NCBI GenBank assembly: GCA_937928165.1
Contig: CALFVT010000007.1
Span: 62,001-126,000, forward strand
Direction: 5' to 3'
Source: an uncultured Caulobacterales bacterium
GTDB lineage: Bacteria > Pseudomonadota > Alphaproteobacteria > Caulobacterales > Maricaulaceae
Length of the DNA stretch: 64,000 bases
A model generated the notes under the pieces. It had not been told where the DNA came from and ran no database searches. It saw only the letters and a list, made by a program, of their open reading frames with translations. Shown here piece by piece: positions 8,919-18,166 of the stretch (position 1 is the first letter of the stretch; each line of letters starts with the position of its first letter). Made by a program: the position numbers and the translations under genes.

Positions 8919-10877
8919 TTATCCCTTATTTTGCCTGTTCTCTATCAAGTCATCGACGACGCTAGGATCGGCGAGGGTTGAGGTATCACCGAGGTTATCA
9001 AAGCTGTCTTCGGCGATTTTGCGCAATATTCTGCGCATGATTTTACCAGAGCGCGTCTTGGGCAAGCCCGGCGCGAATTGGATGAGGTCAGGCGCGGCAA
9101 TCGGCCCGATTTCTTTGCGGACATGCTTCACCAGTTCGGCTTTGAGCGCATCTGTGGCTTTGGTTCCTGCAATACAGGTCACATAGGCATAAATACCTTG
9201 GCCTTTAATATTGTGCGGGTAGCCCACCACTGCCGACTCGGCCACCGCCGCGTGGGAGCCAAGCGCCGCTTCGACCTCGGCGGTGCCCATGCGGTGACCC
9301 GAGACATTAATCACATCATCAACACGGCCTGTTATCCAGTAAAACCCGTCCGCATCACGGCGGCAGCCATCACCTGTGAAGTAATTGCCCGGATAGGCGC
9401 TAAAATAAGTATCCACAAAGCGCTGATGATCGCCGTAAACCGTGCGCATTTGGCCAGGCCATGAATTTTTGATAATTAAATTGCCCTCGGCTTCGCCGTG
9501 TAGCTCATTGCCGTCTGCGTCAACCAGAGCTGGCTCTACGCCGAAAAATGGATGACTGCCCGCGCCGGGTTTCATATCTGTTGCGCCGGGCAGGGGCACA
9601 ATCATGGCACCGCCGGTTTCTGTCTGCCACCATGTATCAACGATTGGGCAGCGGGCCTCACCGACCACATTAAAGTACCACTCCCACGCCTCGGGGTTTA
9701 TTGGCTCTCCGACTGTGCCGAGGATACGCAGCGTGGAGCGGTCAGTTCCTTTGACGAAACTTTCGCCCTCACGCATGAGCGCGCGTATGGCTGTCGGGGC
9801 GGTGTAAAACAGGCTGACTTTATGCTTATCGCAGACCTGCCAAAAACGGCTTGCATCAGGATAGGTCGGTACGCCTTCAAACATCACAGTCGTCGCACCA
9901 TTAGCCAGCGGGCCGTAGACGATATAGCTATGCCCCGTGACCCAGCCAATATCGGCGCTGCACCAATAGATATCGTCTTCTTTGAGGTCGAAGACATATT
10001 CATGGGTGATGGACGCCCAAACCAAATACCCGCCTGTGGTATGCAGCACGCCTTTGGGCTTACCCGTAGAGCCGCTTGTATAGAGGATAAACAGCGGGTC
10101 TTCGGCATTCATCGGCTCTGGTGGGCAATCATCTGACACGCCCTCAAGCGCCTCATGCAGCCACACATCACGTCCCGCTTCCATATGCACATCAGCGCCC
10201 GTACGGCGCACGGTTAGCACAGTTTTAACGGGCGCGCCTGCTTTAGCGGCAATCTCGCAAGCCGCGTCGCAATTCAATTTCAGCGGAATTTTTTTGCTCC
10301 CGCGCAGCCCTTCATCGGCGGTAATCACAAAGCTGCTGTCGCAATCAATAATCCGTCCTGACAAGGCCTCAGGCGAGAACCCGCCAAAGACAACACTGTG
10401 CACCGCGCCAATCCGCGCGCAGGCGAGCATGGCATAAGAGGCCTCGATAATCATTGGCATATAGATAGTCACGCGGTCGCCTTTGGACACGCCATTGGCC
10501 TTTAACACATTTGCAAAGCGGCAGACTTCGCGGTGCAGCTCGCGGTAGGTCAGCGTCATCGTCTCATCAGGGCTATCGCCTTCCCAAATGATGGCGGCTT
10601 TATCGCCGCGCGTCGCTAAATGGCGGTCAATGCAATTCGCTGAGACGTTCAAAATACCGTCCTCATACCATTTCACCGAGAGATTATCCTTATCCCAACT
10701 TACATTTTTAACGCGCTTATACGGCGTCATCCAATCAAGGCGCTGTCCCATCTCCCCCCAAAAAGCCTCTGGGTCGGCTATGGATGCCGCATAGATAGAG
10801 GCGTAGCGAGCAGGGGTTAGATTAGCCGTTTGGGTAAAAGCGGCGGGCGGGGAATAAATGGGGCTATTTTGAGTCAA
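8919..10877 (-). CDS. acs: Acetyl-CoA synthetase
   Basis: AMP-forming acetate-CoA ligase, 652 residues, full length. The AMP-binding P-loop [15 protein letters not shown] is at about residues 265-279 and the C-terminal catalytic lysine motif [11 protein letters not shown] near 606-616; this lysine is the site of regulatory acetylation in the family. WWQTETGG gives the aryl/acyl pocket. The start is TTG at 10877, with GGAG 8 nt upstream; an out-of-frame ATG between them (882-880) opens only a two-codon reading frame. It is third in a hemF-SemiSWEET-acs unit with gaps of 6 and 20 nt. Confidence 0.97.
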   Translation of the reverse strand: MTQNSPIYSPPAAFTQTANLTPARYASIYAASIADPEAFWGEMGQRLDWMTPYKRVKNVSWDKDNLSVKWYEDGILNVSANCIDRHLATRGDKAAIIWEGDSPDETMTLTYRELHREVCRFANVLKANGVSKGDRVTIYMPMIIEASYAMLACARIGAVHSVVFGGFSPEALSGRIIDCDSSFVITADEGLRGSKKIPLKLNCDAACEIAAKAGAPVKTVLTVRRTGADVHMEAGRDVWLHEALEGVSDDCPPEPMNAEDPLFILYTSGSTGKPKGVLHTTGGYLVWASITHEYVFDLKEDDIYWCSADIGWVTGHSYIVYGPLANGATTVMFEGVPTYPDASRFWQVCDKHKVSLFYTAPTAIRALMREGESFVKGTDRSTLRILGTVGEPINPEAWEWYFNVVGEARCPIVDTWWQTETGGAMIVPLPGATDMKPGAGSHPFFGVEPALVDADGNELHGEAEGNLIIKNSWPGQMRTVYGDHQRFVDTYFSAYPGNYFTGDGCRRDADGFYWITGRVDDVINVSGHRMGTAEVEAALGSHAAVAESAVVGYPHNIKGQGIYAYVTCIAGTKATDALKAELVKHVRKEIGPIAAPDLIQFAPGLPKTRSGKIMRRILRKIAEDSFDNLGDTSTLADPSVVDDLIENRQNKG

Positions 10878-10897
10878 AACATGAGCTCCGCTTAGGG

Positions 10898-11161
10898 TTA
10901 AGTCTTGCGTTTGTTAGCGATGATAATGCTTAATATGATGATTGCAAATATGAGTGTAAAGAAATTGGCCAGTGCCAACGGCCAATCAGCATTTAAAAAC
11001 CCGTAAATGAGCCAGCATGTGACGCCGGCTGTAAACATCATATACATTAAGAGCGATAAGCCGTCCGTATTGCGCGTTTTTATCACGAGCAAGGCCTGAG
11101 GTATGAAGGATGCTGTTGTTAAGAAAGCGGCGAGATAGCCCAGAAAGCTAAGAAAGGTCAT
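10898..11161 (-). CDS. SemiSWEET-type small sugar transporter
   Basis: An 87-residue protein with three predicted transmembrane helices and the PQ-loop motif (Pro21-Gln22 in [19 protein letters not shown]), which is diagnostic of bacterial SemiSWEET (MtN3/saliva) half-transporters that dimerise to move sugars. Length and helix layout match the family. It is sandwiched between hemF (6 nt) and acs (20 nt) on the same strand, so co-transcription is likely, though a link between the three functions is not evident. Confidence 0.88.
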   Translation of the reverse strand: MTFLSFLGYLAAFLTTASFIPQALLVIKTRNTDGLSLLMYMMFTAGVTCWLIYGFLNADWPLALANFFTLIFAIIILSIIIANKRKT

Positions 11162-11167
11162 AATAGA

Positions 11168-12034
11168 TTAGCTCCACGTCACGACGGGCGGCATGGATGA
11201 AAGGATTGTTTTTACATTGCCGCCGGTTTTAAGACCAAAGGTCGTGCCGCGGTCATACAGCAGGTTAAATTCGACATATCGTCCACGTATCTCAAGCTGT
11301 TCTGCGCGCTCTTCGGCCGTCCAAGGTTCCATCATGCGGCGGCGAGCAATGGTTGCGTAGGTTTTGAGGAAATGCCGTCCCACGTCTTGGGTGAAGGCAA
11401 AGTCGGCGTCCCAATCACCGCTGTTATGGCGGTCATAGAAGATACCGCCAATGCCGCGCGGTTCATCCCGGTGGGCGAGGTGGAAATACTCGTCACACCA
11501 TTCTTTAAAACGCGGATAATTAGCCACCTTATGGGCGTCGCAGGCTGTTTTCATGCCGCCGTGAAACGCGGCCGCATCTTGTGTATCTGCGCGGCGCTCA
11601 CGCCATAAGGTCGGCGTAAGATCTGCCCCGCCGCCGAACCAATCTTGCGTTGTTACGATATAGCGCGTGTTCATATGCACCGCCGGTATGCGGGGGTTTA
11701 CCATATGGGCAATGAGGCTAATGCCGGCAGCCCAAAAGCGCGGGTCGTCTGCGGCCCCGGGGACAGATTTTTGCATCTCAGCAGTGAACTCACCTTTGAC
11801 GACAGAAATATGCACGCCGCATTTTTCAAAGACACGCCCGCGCAGCATGCCGCCCGTTCCCCCGCCGCCGTTCTCAATTTTTCGGCTCCAGTCTTCATAG
11901 ACAAACTTACCCGCTTCGCCCGGATAGAGATCTTGAGGAGCCTCCCGTTCAATAGCCTCAAACTCGGCGCAAATATTGCCGCGAAGTATTTTAAACCAAG
12001 CCGCAGCTTTTTCCTGTTTGATGTCAAAGGTCAT
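11168..12034 (-). CDS. hemF: Oxygen-dependent coproporphyrinogen III oxidase
   Basis: HemF converts coproporphyrinogen III to protoporphyrinogen IX with oxygen in haem synthesis. The start is set at ATG 12034 ([14 protein letters not shown]), giving 288 residues, close to the usual length of about 300; a longer in-frame extension to 12154 has no family counterpart. Signatures visible are [21 protein letters not shown], the [16 protein letters not shown] segment and [23 protein letters not shown]. Haem demand fits the bc1 operon nearby, but the genes are not linked. Confidence 0.96.
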   Translation of the reverse strand: MTFDIKQEKAAAWFKILRGNICAEFEAIEREAPQDLYPGEAGKFVYEDWSRKIENGGGGTGGMLRGRVFEKCGVHISVVKGEFTAEMQKSVPGAADDPRFWAAGISLIAHMVNPRIPAVHMNTRYIVTTQDWFGGGADLTPTLWRERRADTQDAAAFHGGMKTACDAHKVANYPRFKEWCDEYFHLAHRDEPRGIGGIFYDRHNSGDWDADFAFTQDVGRHFLKTYATIARRRMMEPWTAEERAEQLEIRGRYVEFNLLYDRGTTFGLKTGGNVKTILSSMPPVVTWS

Positions 12035-12187
12035 AAATGTCTTATTATTTTCTGTCTTTGTGAATAAATATACCAAGGCCTGTAAGTAAGTTAATTCATC
12101 GATGCAAGTTTGTAGAGATGTATTTAACCTTTTTGATATAAAGTAGCATCTCAAGTTGCTTTAGCTTGTGTTAATTAGAAAGCCAAT

Positions 12188-12622
12188 ATGGTTCATTTGT
12201 CAGCAAACAAGTCAACGGCGGATTATTTTACAAGCTTAACGGTCATAACGCCCGAGCTTGATGATCTTTTGTCTTTGCTCGTTTTAATGATCCACGCGGA
12301 TAAACGTGTGGTTAAAGATGAAATTGCGACGTTTACGCGGTTAACAGATAAACTACAGGCGGCGCGTAATGTTGAACCGCGGTTGTCACCGGCCCGTTTG
12401 CTAAGTTGGTATGGTGAGAATACTGACTTTATTGCTGAAAAGATGGAGAGTCCTGACTTCGAAACATGGTTTTATGAGCGACTTGAGGCGCTAGACCATA
12501 TTGAAGATAAACTTCCTATTTTATGCCTGCTTTGTGATATTGCCTCATCTGATGGGGTGATTCATGTTGGAGAAATTGCCTTGATAAAGCTTGTGGCGGA
12601 GCATTGGGAACTTGAAATTTAA
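12188..12622 (+). CDS. TerB-like domain protein
   Basis: A 144-residue, all-helical, soluble protein. Two acidic repeats, MIHADKRVVKDE (about 33-44) and CDIASSDGVIHVGE (about 116-129), match the paired D-x-x-[VI]-x-x-x-E pattern of the TerB/DjlA-like fold. No signal peptide or membrane helix. TerB-like domains are thought to bind metals, but the role of stand-alone members is unknown. It is divergent from hemF, with 153 nt between the starts. Confidence 0.65.
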   Translation: MVHLSANKSTADYFTSLTVITPELDDLLSLLVLMIHADKRVVKDEIATFTRLTDKLQAARNVEPRLSPARLLSWYGENTDFIAEKMESPDFETWFYERLEALDHIEDKLPILCLLCDIASSDGVIHVGEIALIKLVAEHWELEI

Positions 12623-12657
12623 TCGATAGACTTTAGCGCTTTAATTCAGCCCATTTC

Positions 12658-13140
12658 TTATTCGTTCTTTCCTTGGTGCCTTGCAAATCGTGTTTGCCGT
12701 AAAGCTTCCCATAATCCAATGCTTGCGCTACTTGCGAGGTTAAAGCTTCGTGCGCTTGCTGCGAGCGGAATAATGACCCGTTCATCGACATAATTATGTA
12801 CTTGATTTGGCACGCCTGCGCTTTCGCGGCCAAAAAATAAATAATCATCTGATTTAAATGTAAACTCATTTAGGGGAGTCGCGGCCTTGGTTGTAAATAA
12901 GACAAGCCTTGAACGTTTTGTTATGTCTAATGGTCTTTGTGCTTTAAAACTTTCCCAAGACGAATGCCGTATTAGCGATTCGGGCGAGCCGTAATCCATA
13001 GCGGTTCTGCGAAGTGATTTTGCGGTTAAAGGAAAGCCGCATGGCTCTATTATGTCAAGACCTATATCAAAACAGGCGGCAAGCCGCATAACGGCCCCTA
13101 GATTCTGTGCAATATCGGGCTGATAAAGGATGATTTTCAT
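12658..13140 (-). CDS. trmL: tRNA (cytidine/uridine-34-2'-O)-methyltransferase
   Basis: A SPOUT-class methyltransferase of 160 residues that methylates the wobble ribose of tRNA-Leu isoacceptors. The start is set at ATG 13140 (MKIILYQPDIAQNLGAVMR), which matches the family; an in-frame extension to 13188 is unlikely. Trefoil-knot signatures are LVLFTTKAATPL, LFFGRESAGVP and the terminal IPLAASARSFNLASSASIGLWEA (N-L-x-x-S-x-x-I). A tRNA-Leu(UAA) lies about 3.7 kb away, a chance but fitting neighbour. Confidence 0.93.
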   Translation of the reverse strand: MKIILYQPDIAQNLGAVMRLAACFDIGLDIIEPCGFPLTAKSLRRTAMDYGSPESLIRHSSWESFKAQRPLDITKRSRLVLFTTKAATPLNEFTFKSDDYLFFGRESAGVPNQVHNYVDERVIIPLAASARSFNLASSASIGLWEALRQTRFARHQGKNE

Positions 13141-13316
13141 AGCTGACGCTCTTTTGTTTGGGGCTTTTTGCCTTAAAAACTGCGACATAGCGCATCATAA
13201 GCGGTAATTATATGAAAATTGCGTCAGAAAGACGCGAATAAAGGGTGGCTTTTTTAATTATATATGCGCTATGACGCCCCAAATTATATTGTTTTGACAT
13301 GGGAAAGGGTTTGATC

Positions 13317-13877
13317 GTGTCTGAGACTGTAAATGAGCCTCACGGCGAAGGCGCCGTAGACGGCGAAAAAAGAGATTTTATTTTCATTGCAACTGGCGCA
13401 GTTGCTGCTTTGGGCGCTGCCTCTGTAGCTTGGCCTTTAGTTGCGCAAATGGGCAAAGCGGCAGATACGCTCGCGGCTGGCTCGATTGAGATTGATCTAT
13501 CTGCAGTCGAAGAAGGCGGACAGCTTAAAACATTATGGCGCGGTAAGCCCGTATTTGTCCGTCACCGCACAGCCGAAGAGATTGCACAAGCCGAGAATAC
13601 CGATATTGCAAATTGCCCTGACCCCCAAACAGATGCAGAACGTCTTATTCCGGGGCCAAGCGGTCAGGTGAACCCTAAATATCTTGTGATGATCGGCGTA
13701 TGTACGCATTTTGGCTGCGTTCCTGTGGGTGAGGCGGGAGATTTTGATGGCTGGTATTGCCCATGTCACGGCTCACATTACGATACATCAGGCCGTATTC
13801 GCAAAGGTCCTGCACCAAAGAATATGGAAATTCCGCCCTATGAATATCTCTCAGACACCGTGATTAAGGTAGGTTAA
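13317..13877 (+). CDS. petA: Ubiquinol-cytochrome c reductase, Rieske iron-sulfur subunit
   Basis: The Rieske subunit of the bc1 complex passes electrons from ubiquinol to cytochrome c1. With the GTG start at 13317 it has 186 residues and an N-terminus (VSETVNEP... [11 protein letters not shown]) like Paracoccus/Rhodobacter; GAAAGGG lies correctly spaced upstream. ATG 13299 is possible but lacks a ribosome-binding site. One N-terminal membrane anchor is followed by the [2Fe-2S] ligands Cys129-Thr-His131 and Cys148-Pro-Cys150-His151, the outer cysteines forming the disulfide. First gene of petABC. Confidence 0.95.
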   Translation: MSETVNEPHGEGAVDGEKRDFIFIATGAVAALGAASVAWPLVAQMGKAADTLAAGSIEIDLSAVEEGGQLKTLWRGKPVFVRHRTAEEIAQAENTDIANCPDPQTDAERLIPGPSGQVNPKYLVMIGVCTHFGCVPVGEAGDFDGWYCPCHGSHYDTSGRIRKGPAPKNMEIPPYEYLSDTVIKVG

Positions 13878-13878
13878 C

Positions 13879-15147
13879 ATGGCTGGACATCCTTCGACTT
13901 ATGAACCCCAATATGCTGCAACGCGCTGGTTAGATCAGCGCCTGCCAGTTATTCGCATGGGCGCGGATTTCATGACGTTCCCAAGCCCGCGTAATTTGAA
14001 TTACTGGTGGACATTTGGTGGTATTCTTTCGCTTTGCCTGGTCTCTCAGATTATTACGGGCATTATCCTTGCTATGCATTACGTGCCCCATGTAGATATG
14101 GCTTTTGATAGTGTGCAGCGTATTCGGCGCGATGTTCCCTTTGGTTGGCTCTTACAACCCATGCATGCTGTCGGTGCGTCGATGTTCTTCTTGGCCGTTT
14201 ATGTGCATATGTTTCGAGGTCTTTATTACGGCTCTTACAAGGCCCCGCGGGAGCTTTTGTGGATTTTAGGCTGCGTAATTTATCTGGTTATGATGGCAAC
14301 AGCCTTTTTAGGCTATACTTTGCCGTGGGGGCAAATGTCCTTTTGGGGCGCGACTGTGATTACGGGCTTTTTCGGCGCGGTTCCGGTTGTCGGTGAAAGC
14401 TTGCAGCAATGGCTGCTCGGGGGATATTCTGTTGATAATGCGACCCTTAACCGCTTCTTTGCTCTGCATTACCTCTTGCCCTTTGTTATTGCCGGTGTTG
14501 TTGGTCTTCATATTTGGGCGCTTCATCATGTGGGCCAAAATAACCCCATAGGCGTGACGCCGAAAACCAAGACTGATACATTGGCTTTTCACCCCTTTTA
14601 CACGGTCAAAGATGCTTTTGCGCTCTGTATATTCTTGCTGATCTTTGCCTATTTTATTTTCTATCAGCCGGATGCCCTCGGCCATAGTGATAATTATATT
14701 CCGGCTGATCCGCTTAAGACGCCTGCGCATATTGTGCCGGAATGGTATTTCCTACCGTTCTACGCAATTTTGCGCGCTGTTCCCGATAAGCTTGCAGGTA
14801 TTTTGCTTATGTTTGCAGCGATTGTGGTTTTATTTGTGCTGCCTTGGCTTGATACAAGCAAAGTGCGCTCTATGCGCTTTCGCCCGGTTGCACGTCCGTT
14901 CTTCTTTGTCTTTATCTTCTTCTGCTTCATACTTGGTTGGTGCGGGGCGGGAAATCCGGATGACGTCGCTGTTCCGATTGGCAAAGGTTTGACTTTTAAA
15001 GTCTTATCTCAAATTTCTACGGCTTATTACTTCGCATATTTCCTCATCATCCTACCTATTCTTGGGATGACGGAAAAAGCGAAAGAGCGTCCCGTATCGA
15101 TCACGAAGTCTGTCTTGGGTGATCACGCTGCGGCGCCAGCGGAATAG
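13879..15147 (+). CDS. petB: Cytochrome b of the bc1 complex
   Basis: A 422-residue membrane protein with eight predicted helices carrying the two b haems and the Qo/Qi quinone sites. Seen in sequence: [36 protein letters not shown] (haem histidines), the [14 protein letters not shown] Qo helix, [21 protein letters not shown] with the second histidine pair, and [13 protein letters not shown], the PEWY motif of the Qo site. It starts one base after the petA stop. Confidence 0.98.
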   Translation: MAGHPSTYEPQYAATRWLDQRLPVIRMGADFMTFPSPRNLNYWWTFGGILSLCLVSQIITGIILAMHYVPHVDMAFDSVQRIRRDVPFGWLLQPMHAVGASMFFLAVYVHMFRGLYYGSYKAPRELLWILGCVIYLVMMATAFLGYTLPWGQMSFWGATVITGFFGAVPVVGESLQQWLLGGYSVDNATLNRFFALHYLLPFVIAGVVGLHIWALHHVGQNNPIGVTPKTKTDTLAFHPFYTVKDAFALCIFLLIFAYFIFYQPDALGHSDNYIPADPLKTPAHIVPEWYFLPFYAILRAVPDKLAGILLMFAAIVVLFVLPWLDTSKVRSMRFRPVARPFFFVFIFFCFILGWCGAGNPDDVAVPIGKGLTFKVLSQISTAYYFAYFLIILPILGMTEKAKERPVSITKSVLGDHAAAPAE

Positions 15148-15157
15148 GAGTGAGCCG

Positions 15158-16024
15158 ATGAAATTGACAATCAATAAAATTGCACTGGCTCTATCTGCTT
15201 TTGCTGTTCTCGCCAGCACGTCTGTTTTTGGCGTATCATATGCAGCGGGCGCTAAGAGTGAATATAAAATGGAACATGTCCATTGGCACTTTAACGGCCC
15301 ACGCGGGAGTTATGACCGTGCTGCCGTACAGCGCGGTTATCAAGTTTACCGCGAGATTTGCTCCGCCTGTCATGCGCTGGATTACCTCTCCTTTCGTCAC
15401 CTTGGTGATAAGGGCGGCCCTTATTATGATAAGGCTTATAAAAACCCAAATGATAACCCTTATGTTAAAGCATTTGCGGCGGACTGGACAATTAAAGATA
15501 TTGATAGCGAAACCGGAGATGTTATTGAGCGTCCGGGGACACCAGCGGATAAGTTCCCATCAATATTTGATAATGATGCGGCGGCGCGGGCCTCGAACGG
15601 CGGCGCGCTTCCGCCGGATTTATCTGTGATTGTTGCGGCGCGCGGGGGCGGGGCAGATTATGTCTATAATCTTCTGACCGCTTATGGCCTTGACGCGCCA
15701 AAAGATTTGAAACTCACTGGGGGGCTTTATTATAATCCGGTCATGGAAGGCGGCGCGATAGCTATGGCCCCGCCGCTTGCGGATGAGTTGATTGAATATG
15801 CGCCGATTGAAGTGAATGACCATGGCACAATTAAGACAATTCCGGCGCCCGTAGCCACAGTTGAGCAAATGGCTAAGGACGTGACAGAGTTTCTCGCTTG
15901 GTCGGCTGATCCGAAAATGGAGCAGCGTAAATCGCTTGGATTTGCCACAATGATATATCTGTTGATTTTATCAGTTCTGCTTTATTTCTCTTATAAAGCC
16001 GTTTGGAGAGATGTTGAGCATTAA
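15158..16024 (+). CDS. petC: Cytochrome c1 of the bc1 complex
   Basis: A 288-residue precursor starting at ATG 15158 after a GGAG site, 10 nt past petB. A signal peptide (residues 1-27, ending near SYAAGA) precedes the haem c motif Cys68-Ser-Ala-Cys71-His72. MAPPL near residue 205 supplies the methionine ligand region. A C-terminal helix (FATMIYLLILSVLLYFSYKA) anchors the protein with its haem domain in the periplasm. Last gene of petABC; a strong terminator follows. Confidence 0.97.
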   Translation: MKLTINKIALALSAFAVLASTSVFGVSYAAGAKSEYKMEHVHWHFNGPRGSYDRAAVQRGYQVYREICSACHALDYLSFRHLGDKGGPYYDKAYKNPNDNPYVKAFAADWTIKDIDSETGDVIERPGTPADKFPSIFDNDAAARASNGGALPPDLSVIVAARGGGADYVYNLLTAYGLDAPKDLKLTGGLYYNPVMEGGAIAMAPPLADELIEYAPIEVNDHGTIKTIPAPVATVEQMAKDVTEFLAWSADPKMEQRKSLGFATMIYLLILSVLLYFSYKAVWRDVEH

Positions 16025-16052
16025 CGCGGACCTTATTTAATATTTTAACTTG

Positions 16053-16076
16053 CGCCCACCTCGTGTGGGCGTTTTT
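16053..16076 (+). terminator. Intrinsic terminator after petABC
   Basis: CGCCCAC (16053-16059) pairs with GTGGGCG (16065-16071) around a 5-nt loop and is followed by TTTTT. It closes the petABC transcript 29 nt after the petC stop and only about 30 nt before mtnP. Confidence 0.88.
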
Positions 16077-16106
16077 AATTGTGTAAGAAAAATAAAAGGA
16101 ATCATG

Positions 16107-16982
16107 ATGTCAGATTGGGTGTTAGGGATTATTGGCGGCTCTGGCCTTTATGATATGGATGGGCTTGAAAACACGCAATGGATTAAAATTGATACGCCTT
16201 GGGGTGAGCCGTCTGATGAGATTTTATTTGCAGAACTAAGCGGCATAAAGCTACGGTTTTTACCGCGTCACGGACGTGGGCATGTGTTGTCGCCATCTGG
16301 ACTTAATTACCGCGCGAATATTGACGCCATGAAACGGGCCGGATGTACGGATATCTTATCTCTCTCTGCTGTCGGGTCTTTGAAAGAAGAATATAAACCT
16401 GGTGATTTTCTCATGGTCGATCAATTTATTGACCGAACATTTGCGCGGGAGAAAAGCTTTTTTACAAATGGTATGACCGCTCATGTCTCTATGGCTGACC
16501 CCATATGTGAGCGCTTATCAAACCTTGCGGGTGATGCGGCGCAGTCGGCGGGTATTGAGGTCCACCGGGGCGGCACATATCTGGCGATGGAAGGGCCTCA
16601 ATTCTCAACGCGGGCAGAAAGCCTGATGTACCGTCAATGGGGATGCGACGTTATCGGGATGACCAATATGCCGGAAGCGAAACTGGCCCGTGAGGCAGAA
16701 CTGCCCTATGCAACCGTCGCCATGGTCACAGATTTCGATTGCTGGCATCCGGATCACGGTAATGTGGATGTGGCACAGGTTATAGAGGTTTTGATGGGGA
16801 ATGCGGATAAAGCCCGCCAAACTGTGCAGCGCCTTATTGAAAGCTTGGCTCAAACGCCGCGCACTTCATGCCCGCAAGGGATTGAAACCTGCCTGGATGT
16901 AGCGATGATTACATCGCCTGATAAGCGCGACCCTAAACTTATAGCTAAACTTGATGCTGTTGCAGGAAGGGTTTTGTCATAA
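16107..16982 (+). CDS. mtnP: S-methyl-5'-thioadenosine phosphorylase
   Basis: MTA phosphorylase splits methylthioadenosine, a polyamine/AHL by-product, into adenine and methylthioribose-1-phosphate. About 291 residues, PNP/UDP-phosphorylase class 2. Marks: LGIIGGSGLYD at the N-terminus (phosphate-binding Ser), RHGRGHVLSPS, and EGPQFSTRAES followed by VIGMTNMPEAKLAREAELPYA. ATG 16107 is best spaced from AGGA at 16097-16100; ATG 16104 is an alternative. The adjacent apt can recycle the adenine product. Confidence 0.94.
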   Translation: MSDWVLGIIGGSGLYDMDGLENTQWIKIDTPWGEPSDEILFAELSGIKLRFLPRHGRGHVLSPSGLNYRANIDAMKRAGCTDILSLSAVGSLKEEYKPGDFLMVDQFIDRTFAREKSFFTNGMTAHVSMADPICERLSNLAGDAAQSAGIEVHRGGTYLAMEGPQFSTRAESLMYRQWGCDVIGMTNMPEAKLAREAELPYATVAMVTDFDCWHPDHGNVDVAQVIEVLMGNADKARQTVQRLIESLAQTPRTSCPQGIETCLDVAMITSPDKRDPKLIAKLDAVAGRVLS

Positions 16983-17629
16983 TGTCAAACCTACATCTTT
17001 ATATTGGAAATTATAATTATTCGTCATGGTCCATGCGGCCTTGGCTTGTGCTTAAAAAGGCGGAACTTGCTTTTACTGAAGAGGTGATTGATCTGGATGT
17101 GCCGGGGTTTAAGGCCCGCTTGTTGGAGTTATCGGATATGGGCACTGTGCCCGTACTACGGGTGAATGGTGATATGCTCCCCGATAGTCTTGCGATTTCC
17201 CATTTTGCCGCTAAGGCCGTTCCAAATCTATGGCCCAAAGACTTAGAGGCACGGGAGCTTTGCCAAGAAGCTGTACGTAAAATGCACGAAGGTTTCAGGG
17301 CCCTGCGCCGCGAAGCGCCAATGAATTTGCGCCGCCGAACCTCTCGCCCTGTACCTCGAGCTTGCCTTGAGGACGCGGCAGAGATGGTAGCTATGTGGGA
17401 TGACCTTTTAGGCCGTCATAATGGCCCGTTCCTGTTTGATGATTGGAGCATAGCCGATGCGTTTTACACACCGGCTGCGAGTCGTTTTGCTAGCTATGAC
17501 TTGCCGCGATCTGCGCGCTCGGATACCTATATCTCAGAACTTATGAGTGATAGTGATTATTTGGAATGGGAATCCCGGGCGTTTATTGAAACACATAAAC
17601 TTCCTGATACGGATAATGTTAATCTTTAG
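16982..17629 (+). CDS. Glutathione S-transferase family protein
   Basis: A 215-residue two-domain GST-like protein. The N-terminal thioredoxin-like domain begins LYIGNYNYSSWSMRPWLVLKKA, a form seen in the YfcF-like branch with the catalytic serine in SSWS. GTVPVLRVNGDMLPDSLAI carries the cis-Pro and the glutathione-binding Asp-Ser. An all-helical C-terminal domain follows (DDWSIADAFYTPAASRF). Its start codon overlaps the mtnP stop by one base, so the two are translationally coupled. Substrate unknown. Confidence 0.88.
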   Translation: MSNLHLYIGNYNYSSWSMRPWLVLKKAELAFTEEVIDLDVPGFKARLLELSDMGTVPVLRVNGDMLPDSLAISHFAAKAVPNLWPKDLEARELCQEAVRKMHEGFRALRREAPMNLRRRTSRPVPRACLEDAAEMVAMWDDLLGRHNGPFLFDDWSIADAFYTPAASRFASYDLPRSARSDTYISELMSDSDYLEWESRAFIETHKLPDTDNVNL

Positions 17630-17638
17630 GAGGCGATG

Positions 17639-18166
17639 ATGGATTTAAAAGACGCCATACGCACCATACCCGATTTCCCCAAAGAGGGAATTATGTTTCG
17701 GGATATCACAACGCTGATGACCAACCCTAAGGCTTTTAAAGCGTCGATTGATGCATTGGCTGCGCCTTATAAAGATAAAGGTCTTGATAATGTTGCGGGC
17801 ATTGATGCACGAGGCTTTGTATTCGGGGCCGCCGTAGCCTATGCGCTTGGTGTTGGCTTTGTGCCTATTCGTAAAAAGGGGAAACTGCCGTTTAAAACTT
17901 ATAGCCAAGATTATGAGTTAGAATATGGCAGCGGCACCTTAGAGATACACGCGGATTCCATCCGCAAAGGCGAAAAGGTTTTGTTGATTGATGATTTGAT
18001 CGCCACAGGCGGAACGGCAGAAGCTTCGATGAAACTGCTTGAAAAAACGGGGGCCGAGATTATCGGCGCGGCCTTTGTTGTTGATCTTCCTGATTTGGGC
18101 GGGCTTGGAAAAATCACCTCTATGGGCATACCCGTTACGGCGCTTGTGGCCTATGATGGTCATTAA
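17639..18166 (+). CDS. apt: Adenine phosphoribosyltransferase
   Basis: Makes AMP from adenine and PRPP. 175 residues, full length. The PRPP-binding motif VLLIDDLIATGGTAEA is at about residues 119-134 and FPKEGIMFRDITTLM near the N-terminus is typical of bacterial Apt. A perfect AGGAGG at 17628-17633 favours ATG 17639 over ATG 17636. It lies 9 nt after the GST gene, and mtnP two genes upstream supplies adenine, so the run forms an adenine salvage unit. Confidence 0.96.
   Translation: MDLKDAIRTIPDFPKEGIMFRDITTLMTNPKAFKASIDALAAPYKDKGLDNVAGIDARGFVFGAAVAYALGVGFVPIRKKGKLPFKTYSQDYELEYGSGTLEIHADSIRKGEKVLLIDDLIATGGTAEASMKLLEKTGAEIIGAAFVVDLPDLGGLGKITSMGIPVTALVAYDGH

Noticed and set aside
9552-10136. 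194-codon plus-strand frame inside acs
   Set aside because: Fully antisense to a conserved enzyme domain and with no recognisable motif or ribosome-binding site.
12034-12154. 40-residue N-terminal extension of hemF
   Set aside because: HemF homologues begin near MTFDIKQEK; the extension is basic and Leu-rich but not a signal peptide expected for this cytoplasmic enzyme.
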